A DNA stretch of 64,000 bases from Numida meleagris (Eukaryota > Chordata > Aves > Galliformes > Numididae): contig NC_034410.1 of assembly GCF_002078875.1 (NCBI RefSeq), positions 80,934,832 through 80,998,831 on the forward strand, read 5' to 3'. Position numbers and translations under genes: made by a program. Shown here in pieces: positions 1 through 12,094 of the stretch. The notes beneath the pieces were generated by a model. That model had not been told where the DNA came from, made no database searches, and saw only the letters and a program-made list of their open reading frames with translations. The stretch's first letter is position 1. The number at the start of each line of letters is the position of its first letter.

Positions 1-382
1 AAAGCTCGCAGTATAAAAACTTGCAGATCACGAGACCTCGTCCCTTTTTTCCGCCGTCTCTCGTCTTGGCAGCACCTCGCTCTCCAGCTGTCTTATCGTT
101 GGTAGTAGAGTAAGGCTTACCTTGATTTTGGGCCATTCTCTCTCTGTGTATTGGATTTATCAGCTTAAATTGTAATTATATTGTATTGTAATGTGTTGTT
201 TTGCATTCCGATATTTTATTTAGTAAATTAGTTTGTTTCTCCTCAGATTGTTGCCGCTGTTCTTTGCTCTCAGGGCCATCTCCTTACCCTTTTCCCCTTT
301 TCCCTTTTCCCAGGGCGTGGGCCCATGGATCTCCCGTCCCCTTCATCACGGAACTGGGCCAAACGCCTGTAAACCGTTGACA
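1..382 (+). mobile_element. LTR of an endogenous retrovirus, 3' part (cut by window edge)
   Basis: A TATA box (tataaaa, 12-18) lies at the window edge and is followed by a CG-containing, pyrimidine-rich stretch unlike the AT-rich DNA downstream. The segment ends in ...ccgttgaca at 382, a normal LTR terminus in CA, and the next base starts a recognisable CR1 fragment. I infer the R and U5 parts of an LTR in plus orientation, with U3 outside the window. The long distance from TATA box to LTR end differs from the compact LTRs elsewhere in the window and fits an ERVL-like or other class better, but the family is not certain. No retroviral coding sequence follows, so it is a solo or truncated LTR. 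The target duplication cannot be checked because the left end is missing. Confidence 0.55.
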
Positions 383-442
383 ATGAGTCAGTATTGTGCT
401 CTTGCAGCCCAGAAGGCCAACAGTATCCTGGGCTGCATCAAA
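383..442 (+). mobile_element. CR1 LINE fragment (ORF2 segment)
   Basis: About 60 bases match the part of CR1 ORF2 that reads ...QKANSILGCIK in the plus frame; the same segment recurs in the longer CR1 near 57720-57750. It starts directly after the LTR end at 382, so the LTR probably inserted into an older CR1 whose other half lies outside the window, or a deletion joined them. It stops at about 442, where the sequence becomes unrecognisable. Confidence 0.6.
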
Positions 443-2680
443 TCAGCTCATGTGTGCAGGAGGCTACGAATCATGAGTACTATCCTACCAGTTTTATTGT
501 AGTTATTAAAAAGAGTATTTTTCTCCAAATGAATACTTACAATAACCTGCATTGAAATGCTCACAAAAGCAGTATACTCACCATACATGGATTTTACTGC
601 CCAGATGAGATTATTGCAATTCTGTATTTATAGATGCCTCCCAGAATGCTGGCCATAAGTAGTAAATCATTTAGACTGCAGTTGCTTATGTACTTATTCA
701 GATTAAAAATAGTAATAACAGTAATAAGAACTTCATGTTTTTTATACCTAGTTGCATAGCATTTGTTTCTATTGGACAATACATTTATTTTTTTTCTTAT
801 TATCTATTATTATTCATTACATAATTTTCCATCATATCTATCTTAGCTGATAAATAATGAATCTCTTGGCTATTAATTATGATCTACTTTAGACTATCAG
901 TTCTTGGCAATAAAATATTAGCACTTTATGGATTAAAAATCTGAAATTTTTAATGGCAGTAACAACACCCTTTTGTTTTAGTTTCAAGTAACAAAGAGAA
1001 AAGTGCTTGGCCCACTTTGTGACTATGATTAAGACAGTCTATTCTGGACAGTATTCTAGACTGTATATTAAACATTCAGTACTTTGTGTAGTCCTATTCC
1101 AGTAAATACTGATGACTTGTGTAAATATCCTTCTTGCCAAGCATTTATATTTTCTTTTAGCTACTTTTCTGGAGGCCTATATTGTCTTGTCTTTTTTCCT
1201 AGCACTACAACATACAAGAACAGAAATAATAATGTGACAAATCCTTTATAAGAATAAAGATTATCTTTCTGTTAATAATTAAAGTTATAGTGCTATTCAT
1301 CTGGCATTCTAATTCTAGTTACAGTGAGAGATGGTATTAACCTTTAATTCAGCAATGAATCAAATATTTGGTCAGTCATATTTTATTGGATGTCTGATGT
1401 CATTTATAATGAAACTACTCAACCTGGGCATTTCATTGAAAGGTGAAAGAAAAACACCTGGTTAGATCTTTAGCCTCAGCCTTATGCATGAAATGATAGC
1501 TCATTATAAAATGCTACTTATTAGTACCTGAGCTTCTAGAGATAACCACTGAAATTGCTGTCAGTGCCATTAAAGATTTGTGTGACTGTCATACTAAGAA
1601 AAGGTTTCTATTCTCTTAACTGCATTATGGAATTGTATGGAATACACTTACAGAAAATTAGAATTTGTAAGTGGAAATTCTTACCATGATGCTGAAGCTG
1701 AATTTTCCCTCATTTTTAAATATTTCTGCAGACAGTTATCCTCATTGTGCAGTATTCACTGCGTCTTTCATGTTTACCACCTAGTAAATCAATAAATTGC
1801 AACAGTTCTACCTTGCCCTTTGTTTTGGAGAATGAAAGCCTATTTCCAGAAAAAAAGTATAAATTGTATTCTTCTATCATTGAATGTGTAACTACAAATT
1901 TCCCATGCTCCTGCAGTAGATTCCTTTTTGCTGAAAAGCTATGCTGATTCCAACTCGAGTACGTACTCCATTGGCTTATAAAGGCTGCATATTAAAATGT
2001 CAGCTACATCATTTGCCAGCTGCTTCTGTGACTACTGAGTATGAGAAATACTTGAGAGTAGCATTTATGTGCTGATAGCCCTCCAAGGTCTACACTTATT
2101 TTTCTCCATGTGAAGAAAAATATTTTTTTTCATTATTTACAGAGAAAAAACATAGAGTCCTAATTCAACATAAAGGGAAATGTAAGCCCTAATTTAAATT
2201 CTGTAATTTCAAGAGTTACGGAATAACATTATTTTGCACTTTGAAAATGGCTTCTGGTGCCAGCCCCAGAGATGCAACCAAATAAAGAAAAAATAAAAGG
2301 CAGAAAATGCTGCTTTGGTGAAAAAGATTGTGTTCCCACAGCCTCTCTACAAGCCTAACAGGACCCTTCAGTAGGAATGGGCCCAGGGAGGGACCAAGAG
2401 GAAACGATCATTGTCACAGCTGAAGCTCAGAAAAGCCATTTGTCTGCATTCCAGTTTAAGAGCTGCATCTCACCTACAGATGATTTGAATTACAATGGAA
2501 AGGTTCCTTAGACTTGGTAGGATGTGGCTTGCCTTCCAAACAACTAAGTAACATTTAATTTTTTTTTTTAATAGAACCATTAATTTATATACATCTTCTG
2601 TATTATCTAGTGTATTAAGCTATACCAATACACTATACTGGTCTTTAAAAAACAGATTTATCACACAGATTTCATAACAT
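443..2680. other. No recognised feature
   Basis: AT-rich, apparently unique DNA. Open frames are all short (about 60 codons) and show no family resemblance. No LTR ends, CR1 tails or RNA genes were seen. Confidence 0.5.
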
Positions 2681-3200
2681 CATAGAATCATAGAATAGCT
2701 TATGTTGAAAGAGAACTTAAAGACCACCCAGTTCCAATGCTCTGCTGTGGGCAGGGTTGGCACCCATCAGATCAGTCTGCCCAGGGCCCCATCCAACCTG
2801 GTCTTGAACTCCCCCAGGGATAAGGCATGCCCCAGGTTATCCAGGCAACATATTCTAGTATGTCACTGCCCGCTGTGTAAAAAAAATTATTCCTAACATC
2901 TAAACTAAATATTCCCTCTTTTAATTTAAAGCCTGTTGTTCTATCACTATCAGACTGGGTAAAAGTTCGTTCCCCCCTCCCCGCCCTGTTTATAAGCTCC
3001 CTTCAAGTAGTAGAAGGCTGCACTGAGGTCTCCCTGGAGACTTCTCTTTTCCAGACTGAACAAGCTCAGCTCCCTCAACCTTTTTTTGTAGGAGAGGTGC
3101 TCCAGCCCTCTGATCGTTTTTGTGGCCCTCCTCTGAATCTGCTCCAAGAGCTCTGCATCTTCCTTGTGCTGGGGGCCCCATGCCAGGACTGGGTTGCAAA
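2681..3200 (-). mobile_element. CR1 LINE, 5'-truncated, with 3' end
   Basis: The left end carries the reverse complement of the CR1 3' tail (catagaatcatagaat). It continues through a diverged 3' UTR into the C-terminal part of ORF2, so the element points leftward on the minus strand. It is 5'-truncated near 3200, the usual outcome of CR1 target-primed reverse transcription. Divergence is substantial and a C-rich run near 2973-2986 interrupts it. It is a dead copy. Confidence 0.9.
2950..3199 (-). pseudogene. CR1 ORF2 C-terminal remnant
   Basis: Translation of the minus strand gives a CR1 reverse transcriptase C-terminal segment. It includes the typical WGPQHK, LLEQIQRRATK, LEHLSYKKRLREL and LFSLEKRSLQGD blocks, ending in YLKGAYK. 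In full elements this lies downstream of the reverse transcriptase palm domain. The open frame in the genome extends further upstream to 3294, but the residues before about 3200 no longer resemble CR1, so the ATG there is accidental. There is no endonuclease or catalytic domain. Confidence 0.85.
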
Positions 3201-6200
3201 AAGCCAGCCTATCCTGGACAACTGATTCAGTTATTTCAGTTTCATATATCAGCATTCCCCCAGATACTTGATATTTAAACATAAACAAATGCATATCTCT
3301 TGGAACACCTTTTGTTACAGACTAGCTATAAACATATTTATTTATTTGTGACTGATCTGAATGAACTTCTACATATGTCATTTTAAAAGCTTGATTTCTG
3401 TTAGAATATGGCTACAAAAAACCCTCCACTGCTAAAAAATTATCCTAAAAATGCAAAGGAAGGTGCGTGCATATTCACCATGAATCTATTAGAAATGAGC
3501 TCAAATATAGGCAGAAAGTATTCTGTATTATTCATTCTATTCTACATCTGTTTCCCTGTTAGAAAAACAGCAAATTCTCATTTTTCTGTATCTGATTTAC
3601 ATTAATTTTATACTTATACCTTGGAGAAATAGACAATTGACCTTGAAATATAAAGAGAGACTGTTTTAGAATCTGGACACTTGTAGCATGTAAATTCATT
3701 ATGATGTTATGTCTCAGGGAAGAAATTTTGGAAATGGGGAAATAACGACATTGAAGATAGGCAATGCAACCGTAGCACACTCAAAACTCAGTAGAAAGAC
3801 GTAATGACAGTGGTCATTGTCTAGAACTTAAACCTTCCTCTAAAAAATAATAGTAATAATAATAATGATAAATATATTAACAACTATGTAAGAATAATAA
3901 AAAGGGGAAAATGGAAACATTGCAAAATACCAATTATAATAAGTTAATTCCTTGGCATTCTTTAAAGTGTAGATGCACTGTTACCTAAACTTTCCTATTA
4001 ACCCTTGAAAGAATATATGCACCTGTATCTTCCCTCGATCAGCTATTATAAGGCCAAACAATATATGCCTTCGGTTCATGAGAGGTTGTTATTTCTTGGA
4101 AAATTGGTCTGCTGGCAATTCAGTTGGAAATTGACTTCATTTCCCGTGTTCACTGTACCCTAACTGAAGTCACAGGAGCTAGGTCAGGGAACATAAATAA
4201 TATCCTCTTTTAAAATGTTTAAATACGTGTATAAATATGTTTATATAAAATTATTCTTACCTAAACACTTGGAAGGGAATAGGTTGCTGTGTTATTTTCC
4301 TAATGAGTGTAACTCCTCATATACTGCAGACTTATAGTAATTTGGCCTCAGTATGTAAATCTAAACATTCACGAAACTATAGCCATAAGTTGTCCACAGC
4401 CACATATGCATGAATATGAACACACAGATAAAATGTTTACTGCACTTAATGAAGTAAAAAGCACTTTATAGGAACTGTTCCTCTTTTCTGCAGTAATAGA
4501 TTTGAGATACAGTGAAATACAATAATGTATTTTAAACTGCCATTTAACTGAAAGAACACTTTAGCGTGTTAAAAATTAATTCCTTATATATACAATATAT
4601 ATATGACAATTTCATCCAATATATCAGCTGTCACAACATTTCTGAAGAATTTGACAGTTTTGCATACAGATTTGCACTAATCTTTATCCTTTGTATCTAT
4701 TTTCATCAGGATCCACCAAAACCCATTACTTGTAATACCTGGAACAAAATGATACTGTGGAATGAAAAGATGGCTTTGGGGCTTTTTAAAATGTAAATCA
4801 TCAGTTTTTCTTTGATATGTGACACTTTACTGATGTTTGAAAGACTAACAAAGAAGAAAACATTGTGGAGAAATCTACAGTATCTTTGCCTTTGAAGTAC
4901 ATGTGGGACTTGTTTTAAGAAATGAGAAAATGTTGTTTAGAAAAAAAGAATCTAAAAATGCATACAGTGTTGTAGATTTTTAATACTCTTCTGAACCGTT
5001 CCTCTGAATCTTTTGAGTTTTGCCCATCTCTAGTAATTATTTTCATTATTTACTCATATAGACGTACCTATTTTTTCAGCTCCAAAATTTCAATTGAAGT
5101 ATTAATTCTAGTTTTTGTTGAAAGTTAAGAACAGATTAATTTTATGAGCTAAGAACAGATATGAATACAAGAGGACAGTAAAAGTAATCTGAATTCCTTT
5201 CCTTTGAGATCAGACAAAAGTGCCACAGCACCTTTGTTGTCTAAGAAATATTTTTAAGTGAATTCCAAAAGGATAACTAACAAGAAAGCATTTACATGAC
5301 TAACTCTTTTCCTTATTCTACCTACAAAATGCTCATTGGTAATTTTTGATTTCCTTTAATATATTGATTATGTGAATAGAGTATCTAAGTAATTTTCAGA
5401 ACGTGCTGTGGGATATCACAAGTGTGAGGCCTATGTCCTCTGCATTTACTGTTTCTGAAAAATAACTGCCTTAATGTCTTAAATTTATTACACAGAATAC
5501 AGTAAGTTCTATAATGGTTAAAAAAAATTATTCCTAAGCAGGTCAGATCAATTGGTCTCATACTAGTATTGCTGAAAGAAATAGGTGCTCAAAATTCAAG
5601 CAGTCATAACTGAGATTTTGCATAATGGGAAGAAGAAAGACCAAAATACAGTGTTTAAAATTATTTCCTTTCATCTGCAAGATTAACTATTAACATTTAT
5701 TTCAAAGTACCACTTAAAAGTATTATGGCTTTATAGAACATATGTATCACTATTTGCTCTCAGAATGAAGTTAAATGCAGAAATGTTGTTAGTTTTCAAG
5801 GATCACCAGAGCATCCAGGGAACAGCTATAAACAGATAAACACTTTAGTTTATCTAACAAAAAAAGAAAAAAAAAAAACAGGAGAAATGAAAGTCAGTGT
5901 GACAGTAAAGAGACCTTGGAACACTCAATTCCTGTGGGAAAATAATTTTTTGTCAACCAAACATTCTTTTATATTTGTATTTAATTCAAAAAAGATTGAA
6001 TATTTCCAGTCTAAATTAATAGGTGATATGTTTGGCATCAAATCAAAGAAAAGGCTGAAAAAAAACCCAACACCAAATGTGTTATTACCTTTTACTGAGA
6101 TGCTCTGCAGTCATGACTATTGACGTATGGCCACTGTCTCCTCATTGGAAACTATCAAGTGTAACATGTTATTACATATTGAAAGCATTTATGCTATTTT

Positions 6201-7573
6201 TTTATGAATGACAAAATCACTGCTGAATATTAATAAGAATCTTTTATCAGTAATTAATAGATGATGACATTGGTTAAAATGGCTAAAGTGTTTGCTGTGC
6301 ATTTTCTTTTTGTATCATGTGTGGGTGTTTGGACTACAGGCTTTAATACTCAGTACATCTCCGCTCTTTGATGAATGATGCATTTTTTTAGGTTTTTTTT
6401 TTTTTTTAAAGTTATCATAGTTTATCATCCTGCTTGGAGGAAAATTTCACAAGTAGAAAATATACTTCAAGATTTATTTCACATTTGGGAAATGTGAACT
6501 ATGCTGTTTTGCTATTGGTCTCCTTGTATCTCTGTCTCTCACACACACATGACCCGTTTACTTTCAGAACTTGAGAAAAAAGCCAAGGATATGATTCCAG
6601 CAATGACAATATAATATTCTAATAAAGTATTAACACATTCCAGTGAAACAATGAAGACAATCCTAATGACATCTGTATGAATTGAGCTGGATCTCTAGGA
6701 ACAACTTTTTCCTTTCCTGCAGATCAAGCAAAAAGTGTAGTCTCTGCAATTCAGATGCAAAAGAACAATACACTGTCCCAGATTTTACCAGCCTGAGATA
6801 CCAGTATGACACTGCAGGTGCAGGTCAGTGTAATCATGTGAAATTCACAGTAACCACAAATGAATTCTGCATGATGACTGAGAAACTACTAGATTAAGGA
6901 AGTTATACAAACAGGAACTACATTTTCACATGAGAGGAGAATACTTCATATACCGGAACTTTCCAAGAAGGAAATACAAATCCTACCAAGATATTTAAGT
7001 TCTTTTGGAAATTTATTTTGACCATTTATTTTTAGGTGCACTTTATGACTTTCATAGGCTTCATTTCTTTAAGACTCAGAGTCTTTTTACTAATAAAAAG
7101 TTTCTTCATATAAAATGAAATATATTTATTTACATAAAAGTTTATAAATCAGTGCATGTAACTGTGCCTTATATTTATGCTTGTGCAAGAAAGCAACTGC
7201 ACCACCAAGTAAGCAGGGGTAGACTCACTAAAATGAGCAATGAGAGAAACAATAAGACCCTTTTACTTCATATAATTCTAATTTTCTGACTTGAGAATGA
7301 AGAGGAATATACTTTCCTAATACATTGCATGAATTTGTGTTTAACTTCAGTGTGGTGTCCTATTATGTTGTCATGATTTATCCTACCTGACTCCACTTCT
7401 ACTGGTTTTACAGAGGTCTTAATGGGTATCCTGTGAATTGAGGTATGCTGGTTCACCAACAGAAACAGAGTATGTGCTGAAAAACCAAAAGCATTTGCTG
7501 GGATATATTCTAGAGTAATTTGCAAAGGTAAATACAATTTAATTGATTATTTTTCTTCTGAGCTTTCTGAAGA
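3201..7573. other. No recognised gene; AT-rich unique DNA
   Basis: About 4.4 kb with only short open frames. It holds an interrupted AAT-type run near 3842-3872, an A-run near 5869-5880, a T-run near 6391-6408 and a short AC run near 6540. One stretch at 6723-6823 has exon-like borders and is listed separately. No transposon was recognised. Confidence 0.45.
6723..6823 (+). other. Candidate cryptic exon (splice-site-like borders)
   Basis: A pyrimidine-rich tract (tttttcctttcctgcag) ends in AG at 6721-6722 and a donor-like CAG/GTCAGT follows at 6821-6829, enclosing 101 bases. One frame is open throughout and contains a CSLC pair of cysteines. I recognise no protein family. Such borders arise by chance in tens of kilobases, so this is only a candidate, for example for a lncRNA or an alternative exon if the window is intronic. 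Confidence 0.15.
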
Positions 7574-8267
7574 TGTTGTCTCGCTCCAATTTACAGGAGG
7601 GAGAGGAGATTCTTTTAATATGTATATACCCGATGGTGAGATTAAGACACAAAGAGTCAAATGTTAGCCCAACCAGTTTATTACAAATTCTAGTCATTTA
7701 GGGAGACGGGGAAGGGAAGACAGGCAATAGAAAAGATAGGAAATAAAAGCAAGGAGTCTTTGGAGGAAGCAAGAGAGATAGTCACCACCACAGTCCCAGC
7801 ATTGCTCGTAGTTCAGATGTTGATCTTCAGTAGTGATGGGTCATCGGAGGTTGCTGTTTGGTTGACGACAATGACGATAACGACAACATTTTCCAATGAC
7901 AGTAAAAACTTATTTACAGGTCCAAAGTGGTCGAGTCAGCTCCTTTTGGAGTGATAGCTTCTGTCTTTTGGATCTCAGAAAGGACTTCCTTTGTTCCCAT
8001 CTTCCGGGCCATACCAGCAGATAAGAGGGAGCAGGGAGGCACCCTCTTGTAGCTTGCCTTCACAGAATAGAGTAGTATCATCCCCCAATCTCCCAGACCA
8101 AGCTGGAGTTATTTGCACAGGCCAGATCTTCCACCAGTAAACATTCCCTTCTGAAGGCAAACCGCTCCAAAGTAATGCTATAAAACTGTCCAGAATGTGA
8201 TGCTGACTGCCACAAGGGACAACCACTTCTCACCTTCTAGATAAGTCAGGCTTATTGCAAAAAATGC
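7574..8267 (-). mobile_element. Probable degraded LTR (minus orientation)
   Basis: On the minus strand this segment has the order expected of an LTR: GC-richer U3-like sequence, then an AATAAA-type signal (complement near 7679-7684), then about 100 bases ending in ...GAGACAACA, whose complement starts with TG at 7574. The opposite end is placed at ...gccaca (8267) because the neighbouring bases gaaga (7569-7573) and gaaag (8268-8272) look like a decayed 5-bp duplication; this boundary is weak. No retroviral coding sequence is present. Alternatively it could be another kind of degraded interspersed repeat. Confidence 0.4.
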
Positions 8268-8632
8268 CACAGAAAGCAAGCTTTGAACCAAAGAGAAAAA
8301 AAAGGAGGACTCAGACAGATGTTAAGGACTGTTCAGGAGACTATGATCCTGCTGTCTTCCATGAGAGTTAGCATGCTGGGATGCAACAGAGTACGAGAGG
8401 AAACATCACATTTTAATGTTATTGGCCCTTTCAGAACCTATTAGAACCACTGCAAGATAAATGCTTGCCTATTCTGTCATGTTATTCACTCTCCTTTCAG
8501 TTTCCCCTCTATGTTTTCATAGTTCATTACATTTATTCCTGAAGACATTACTTTATAAACTTTCCTTATCTACTTTCTGCAAATACCTGCAAGTTTCTGT
8601 AAGCTACTGGTTTTTTTCTGTGTCCTCACCAT

Positions 8633-9053
8633 TGTGGTGAAGACCACCACATCAGATATTCTGTTTGTAACTTGTCGCCTTGCCCACAAGGACTACTTTC
8701 CATCCCCGGCCACCTTGTCACATTTACACATCAATATGATGAGCGGCAAAATGTCATTTATTGTTAAAAGCTATAGAACTATATAGTATATCTTATCTTT
8801 TATTAGACTGTTCCAGAAGCCCATGCAGGCCCCTGGCCAATCATATTGAATATCCCGCTCTGGCCACTCACTTCTGAAAAGCCATACACGGAGTTGTTGT
8901 GCCCTTTGTTATTTAAACAAAGAAGGACAGCCTTCCCTTCTTATGTCATGGGTTCAAATAAAATAGGTGAACCAATAGCAAGCATATGGGGAAGCATATG
9001 GGGAAGGGCCTTACACGATAGAGCTCGAGCTCCGTGACATGCCTACTACAACA
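8633..9053 (-). mobile_element. Solo LTR, compact alpharetrovirus-like (ERVK-type) family
   Basis: The LTR starts with TG at 8633 and ends with CA at 9053, flanked by a perfect 6-bp duplication, caccat, at 8627-8632 and 9054-9059. On the minus strand it has a TATA-like element about 20 bases before an AATAAA signal (complement tttatt, 8757-8762), giving a very short R region as in avian leukosis viruses, whose insertions also duplicate 6 bp. The sequence matches the LTR at 27392-27790 along most of its length. It carries an exact 12-bp tandem duplication at 8981-9004 that the other copy lacks. There is no internal provirus, so it is a solo LTR left by LTR-LTR recombination. Confidence 0.9.
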
Positions 9054-9059
9054 CACCAT

Positions 9060-10859
9060 CGATTTAATGACATGTCCTGCAACTTGACACTTTGACACAG
9101 CTTACAGTACTTCAGAAGTTTGAAACAATTTCTAGCAAACTAAAGACCTCATGAGATATATTAGTACAAAGCATTGTCTGTGAAATACCTTGAAAAAGCC
9201 GTCAAGCTATATATCAAGATGAAATTAACCAATACTCTGTATCATATTGACTTACATCATTGCCTGAACTTCAAAGTAAGCATTCACTTTTTTATTGGCA
9301 CCCCTCTATGCACACACACATATAAATATGTATTTAAATACTGTGCACATGCACAGTACGGTATGAACATAATAAGAATAGTAATATAATATAAAAAGTA
9401 ATTAAGGAAACCATAAAAGCCGTGGAAATTTTTTTTTAAAAAGGAGAAATTGGGATATTAAATAAGACTCTTACAGGGAAAATGAAATAAACTAAGTCTG
9501 CTAGAGAAGCAGAAAGGTAAATTCATCATGACTCAATGAAGAACATGCAAAGATTGGGTATTCAAAATATAGAAAGAGAAGATCAATAACTAAGAAAGCA
9601 CCAAGGACCAAAATTTACACAGTATCAAGCTATATTACAAGGAAGTACAATCTAGGCAGTGATGCAAACATTGAACAAGGTGAACACCACGAAATCCATT
9701 GGCAATACAGATATCCAGAAGGGATTTTAGAGTACATGTTAAATCTTGTACTCCTGTTCATTTACATGCATTGCAATCACATAAGTGAGCCAGGCAGCCT
9801 GCAAGATCAGATGGTTTTGAGGTTGTATCCCTCAACCAGAAAAGAAATAAGATAAACTACAAAAGTTTTATACACTGTGACTGAGATGTTCACGTATTTT
9901 TTGCCACACAAACTTCACGCAAGCGATGAATTGATAAACTGATAACATGTTAAACAAAAAATAGCTACTATTCATACTTCAGATCATTAAGAATATTATT
10001 CTGTAAATCTGAAGAAGTCTCATAAGTCAAGCGGATAAGAAGACTAGTGTAACAAAAATTCTTTGACAGGCTGTAGGCCAGGCAGTATTTTTAAGACAAA
10101 TGATAAATGCCGGAGGAAAGTAGGATATGAAACCAAGATAATGGATTTGCTGTCAGGGACAATTTTTCCTGAGGGCCTGTGGAATGTCAGTACCTTTCAA
10201 CTGTACTTAGGGTTGTGTGAGTTCTAGGGAGCGTGCATTTGTCTTTTTTTCCATCTTCAGTACTCTCAGGTACATGAATCACTGTGATCAAATAAATTAT
10301 GATGGCATGAAGCTTGCAGTCTCATTACCAATTGCAAAAAAAGTGATAGATTCTGAAATATGACCACAGAAGTACAGGTATGGTTAATCCAGATACCAAT
10401 TAATGGCAATACGTAATAGGATATCAGTACTCAAGGCCTGAAGGTGCAACAGGTTGCAAAAAGACCACCATTACAAACTTCTTCTTTTCAAATGCATTTG
10501 ATATGATAAACAAGTAGAGCTTTTAATTATTGTTCCCAACCATGAAGTTCATTTTTAGGGGACAGTTGTTAATGACATGCAAATAGCTAACTCCTTCAAC
10601 TCAGTTATATCAACCACTAATTAAAGAGGGAATTTTTGCAATATATTCATAAACACTAAACATCCAAAATTGTCTCTTGTTTTCTCCATTAAAACAGGAT
10701 ACCAGGAACAGAGCAATTCAGATTCATTTACAGATAGAACATCAAAAATATTTCTTCCTTTGATGGTAGCAATAGTGGGCAACTTCACTCCAGGCCTTGA
10801 TTAAAGTTCATCTTACTAAATACAAAAAATGTTAAATGGCTATTAGAAAGACCTGCTAG
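9060..10859. other. No recognised feature
   Basis: AT-rich unique-looking DNA with short A and T runs (about 9428-9440). Open frames are short and unrelated to known families. No CR1 tail or LTR end was seen. Confidence 0.45.
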
Positions 10860-11040
10860 TTTATATATACTACAGATATGGATATAGATATATAAAGTAC
10901 ATATATATATGTACATGTGTATATACATATATTTGTATATAAATATATATATAGTATAAGTATATACTATATACTTATATAGGAGTATATAAATACATGT
11001 AGCATATACATTCTCTCTATATATATACATGTAGTATAAA
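10860..11040. repeat. AT-rich low-complexity tract with palindromes
   Basis: About 180 bases are dominated by TA, ATA and TATAC units. Inside lies a perfect inverted repeat with 11-bp arms at 10955-10965 and 10969-10979 around a 3-base loop. The open frame over this tract encodes only Tyr/Ile-rich low-complexity peptide and is not a gene. Such tracts tend to be length-variable. Confidence 0.8.
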
Positions 11041-11139
11041 GTATAGTATTGATCCCTGAGTAAGAAAATTATACTTCCTCCAAAACAATTGTGACCCATA
11101 GAAGTTTCAACAGTTCTCTAAATTATTCATTATTCATTA

Positions 11140-11164
11140 TTCTATTATTCATAGAATAATAGAA
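11140..11164. repeat. Perfect inverted repeat, 11-bp arms
   Basis: The arms ttctattattc (11140-11150) and gaataatagaa (11154-11164) are exact reverse complements around the spacer ata. The sequence continues into CR1-tail-like octamers up to the mariner at 11198. Confidence 0.8.
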
Positions 11165-11197
11165 CTTCAATTTTCATAGAATCATAAAATCATAGAA

Positions 11198-11723
11198 TTT
11201 ATTTCCATTGAAACTACAACAGATACAAAGAGCACAATAACACTATTTGATAGAGCAAATTCTCAGCTATAGAACACAGTTTTGCAACACAGTTGAACCA
11301 CTGTTAGCTATTTTCATCAATGATGAACCAGACCCTGCATGCTGCACTTGTAAAAATACGCATCAGCTCAGGTGATGCTCTGTCACTGTCGCTACTGCTG
11401 AAGCACACCACCCATTGCCTCACTGTGCTCACATCCACACTGTGGTCTCTGTAAATGTTCAGCAAGCATTGACGAATGTCAGCTGATGCAATTTTTTCTT
11501 CATGGAGGAATTCAGTGACACTCCTTTGCTGAATCTGCACTTTGATGTCAGACGCCATTTTGTCAGACTGCCCCTCTGCTGCCATCTGTCACATGGCAAA
11601 AAAAAACGTAATGGAATACTGGTGGGAAGGTTCAACCTCTACTGCCATACCACCAACATCTGCCTCTGATGTCGTGGGACAAGATCATAAAACAGGAAGC
11701 ATACTTTGGTAACAGCCCTTATA
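11198..11723 (-). mobile_element. Mariner, internally deleted (Galluhop-like), one TIR lost
   Basis: This is one of four copies of the same short mariner in the window. On the minus strand it begins at the terminal repeat (11723, complement of the ...aggaagcat...ttggt end), has a leader, then the start of a transposase gene, and ends in a conserved 3' part related to the copy at 41836. The left TIR is missing: at about 11198 the element gives way to CR1-tail-like octamers (tcatagaatc) instead of the usual ...aatgcctccta. It matches what I know as the chicken Mariner1_GG/Galluhop family; a full mariner is about 1.3 kb, so the catalytic part is deleted. It cannot move by itself. Confidence 0.88.
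11304..11585 (-). pseudogene. Truncated mariner transposase, N-terminal HTH only
   Basis: A 93-residue open frame begins with MAAEGQ. It contains the first helix-turn-helix of mariner transposases at about residues 20-70: a segment rich in RSVTEFLHEEKI, then IRQCLLNIY and the VDVSTVRQWVV recognition-helix region. Full-length mariner transposases are about 345 residues with a DD34D catalytic triad, all of which is absent. The frame stops a few residues after ...DENS because the deletion joins it to the distal element sequence. This is the only one of the four copies in which this segment is still open from ATG to stop; an active role is not shown. Confidence 0.75.
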
Positions 11724-12094
11724 GTAAAACAGTCAGGCTGCATCTTCCAATGTTTTGATACTTCATTCAATTCCCTTTTGAAATGATTGAGCAATCTGCA
11801 CATTCAGTATCATTTTTGATAGGTCTTATAATAATTTCTATTCATATTTTATTCTGAGAGCTCATTTCACAGTGGTCGAGTTGTCCAGATGCAACTTTCA
11901 CTATCCAGTGCTTGCTAGTGAAAAAGCCATCTTGCATGCGCAAGTTGTCAGCCTTTCACATGGCTTGAATTTATAAATTTCAAAGTGTTGTATAGAGAAC
12001 TGAGAAGAAAGGTGAGGGAACAGGATTTAACAGGCTTACAGTATACACTGTATAGGTTGTAACACTGTAACATGGAAGCAGAATAACAGCATAC

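Noticed and set aside
233..502. 89-codon plus-strand frame near the left edge
   Set aside because: It spans the LTR end and a CR1 scrap and has no independent coding support.
10860..11040. AT-rich palindromic tract as a replication origin or matrix attachment region
   Set aside because: Only composition supports this; simple TA-repeat expansion explains it.
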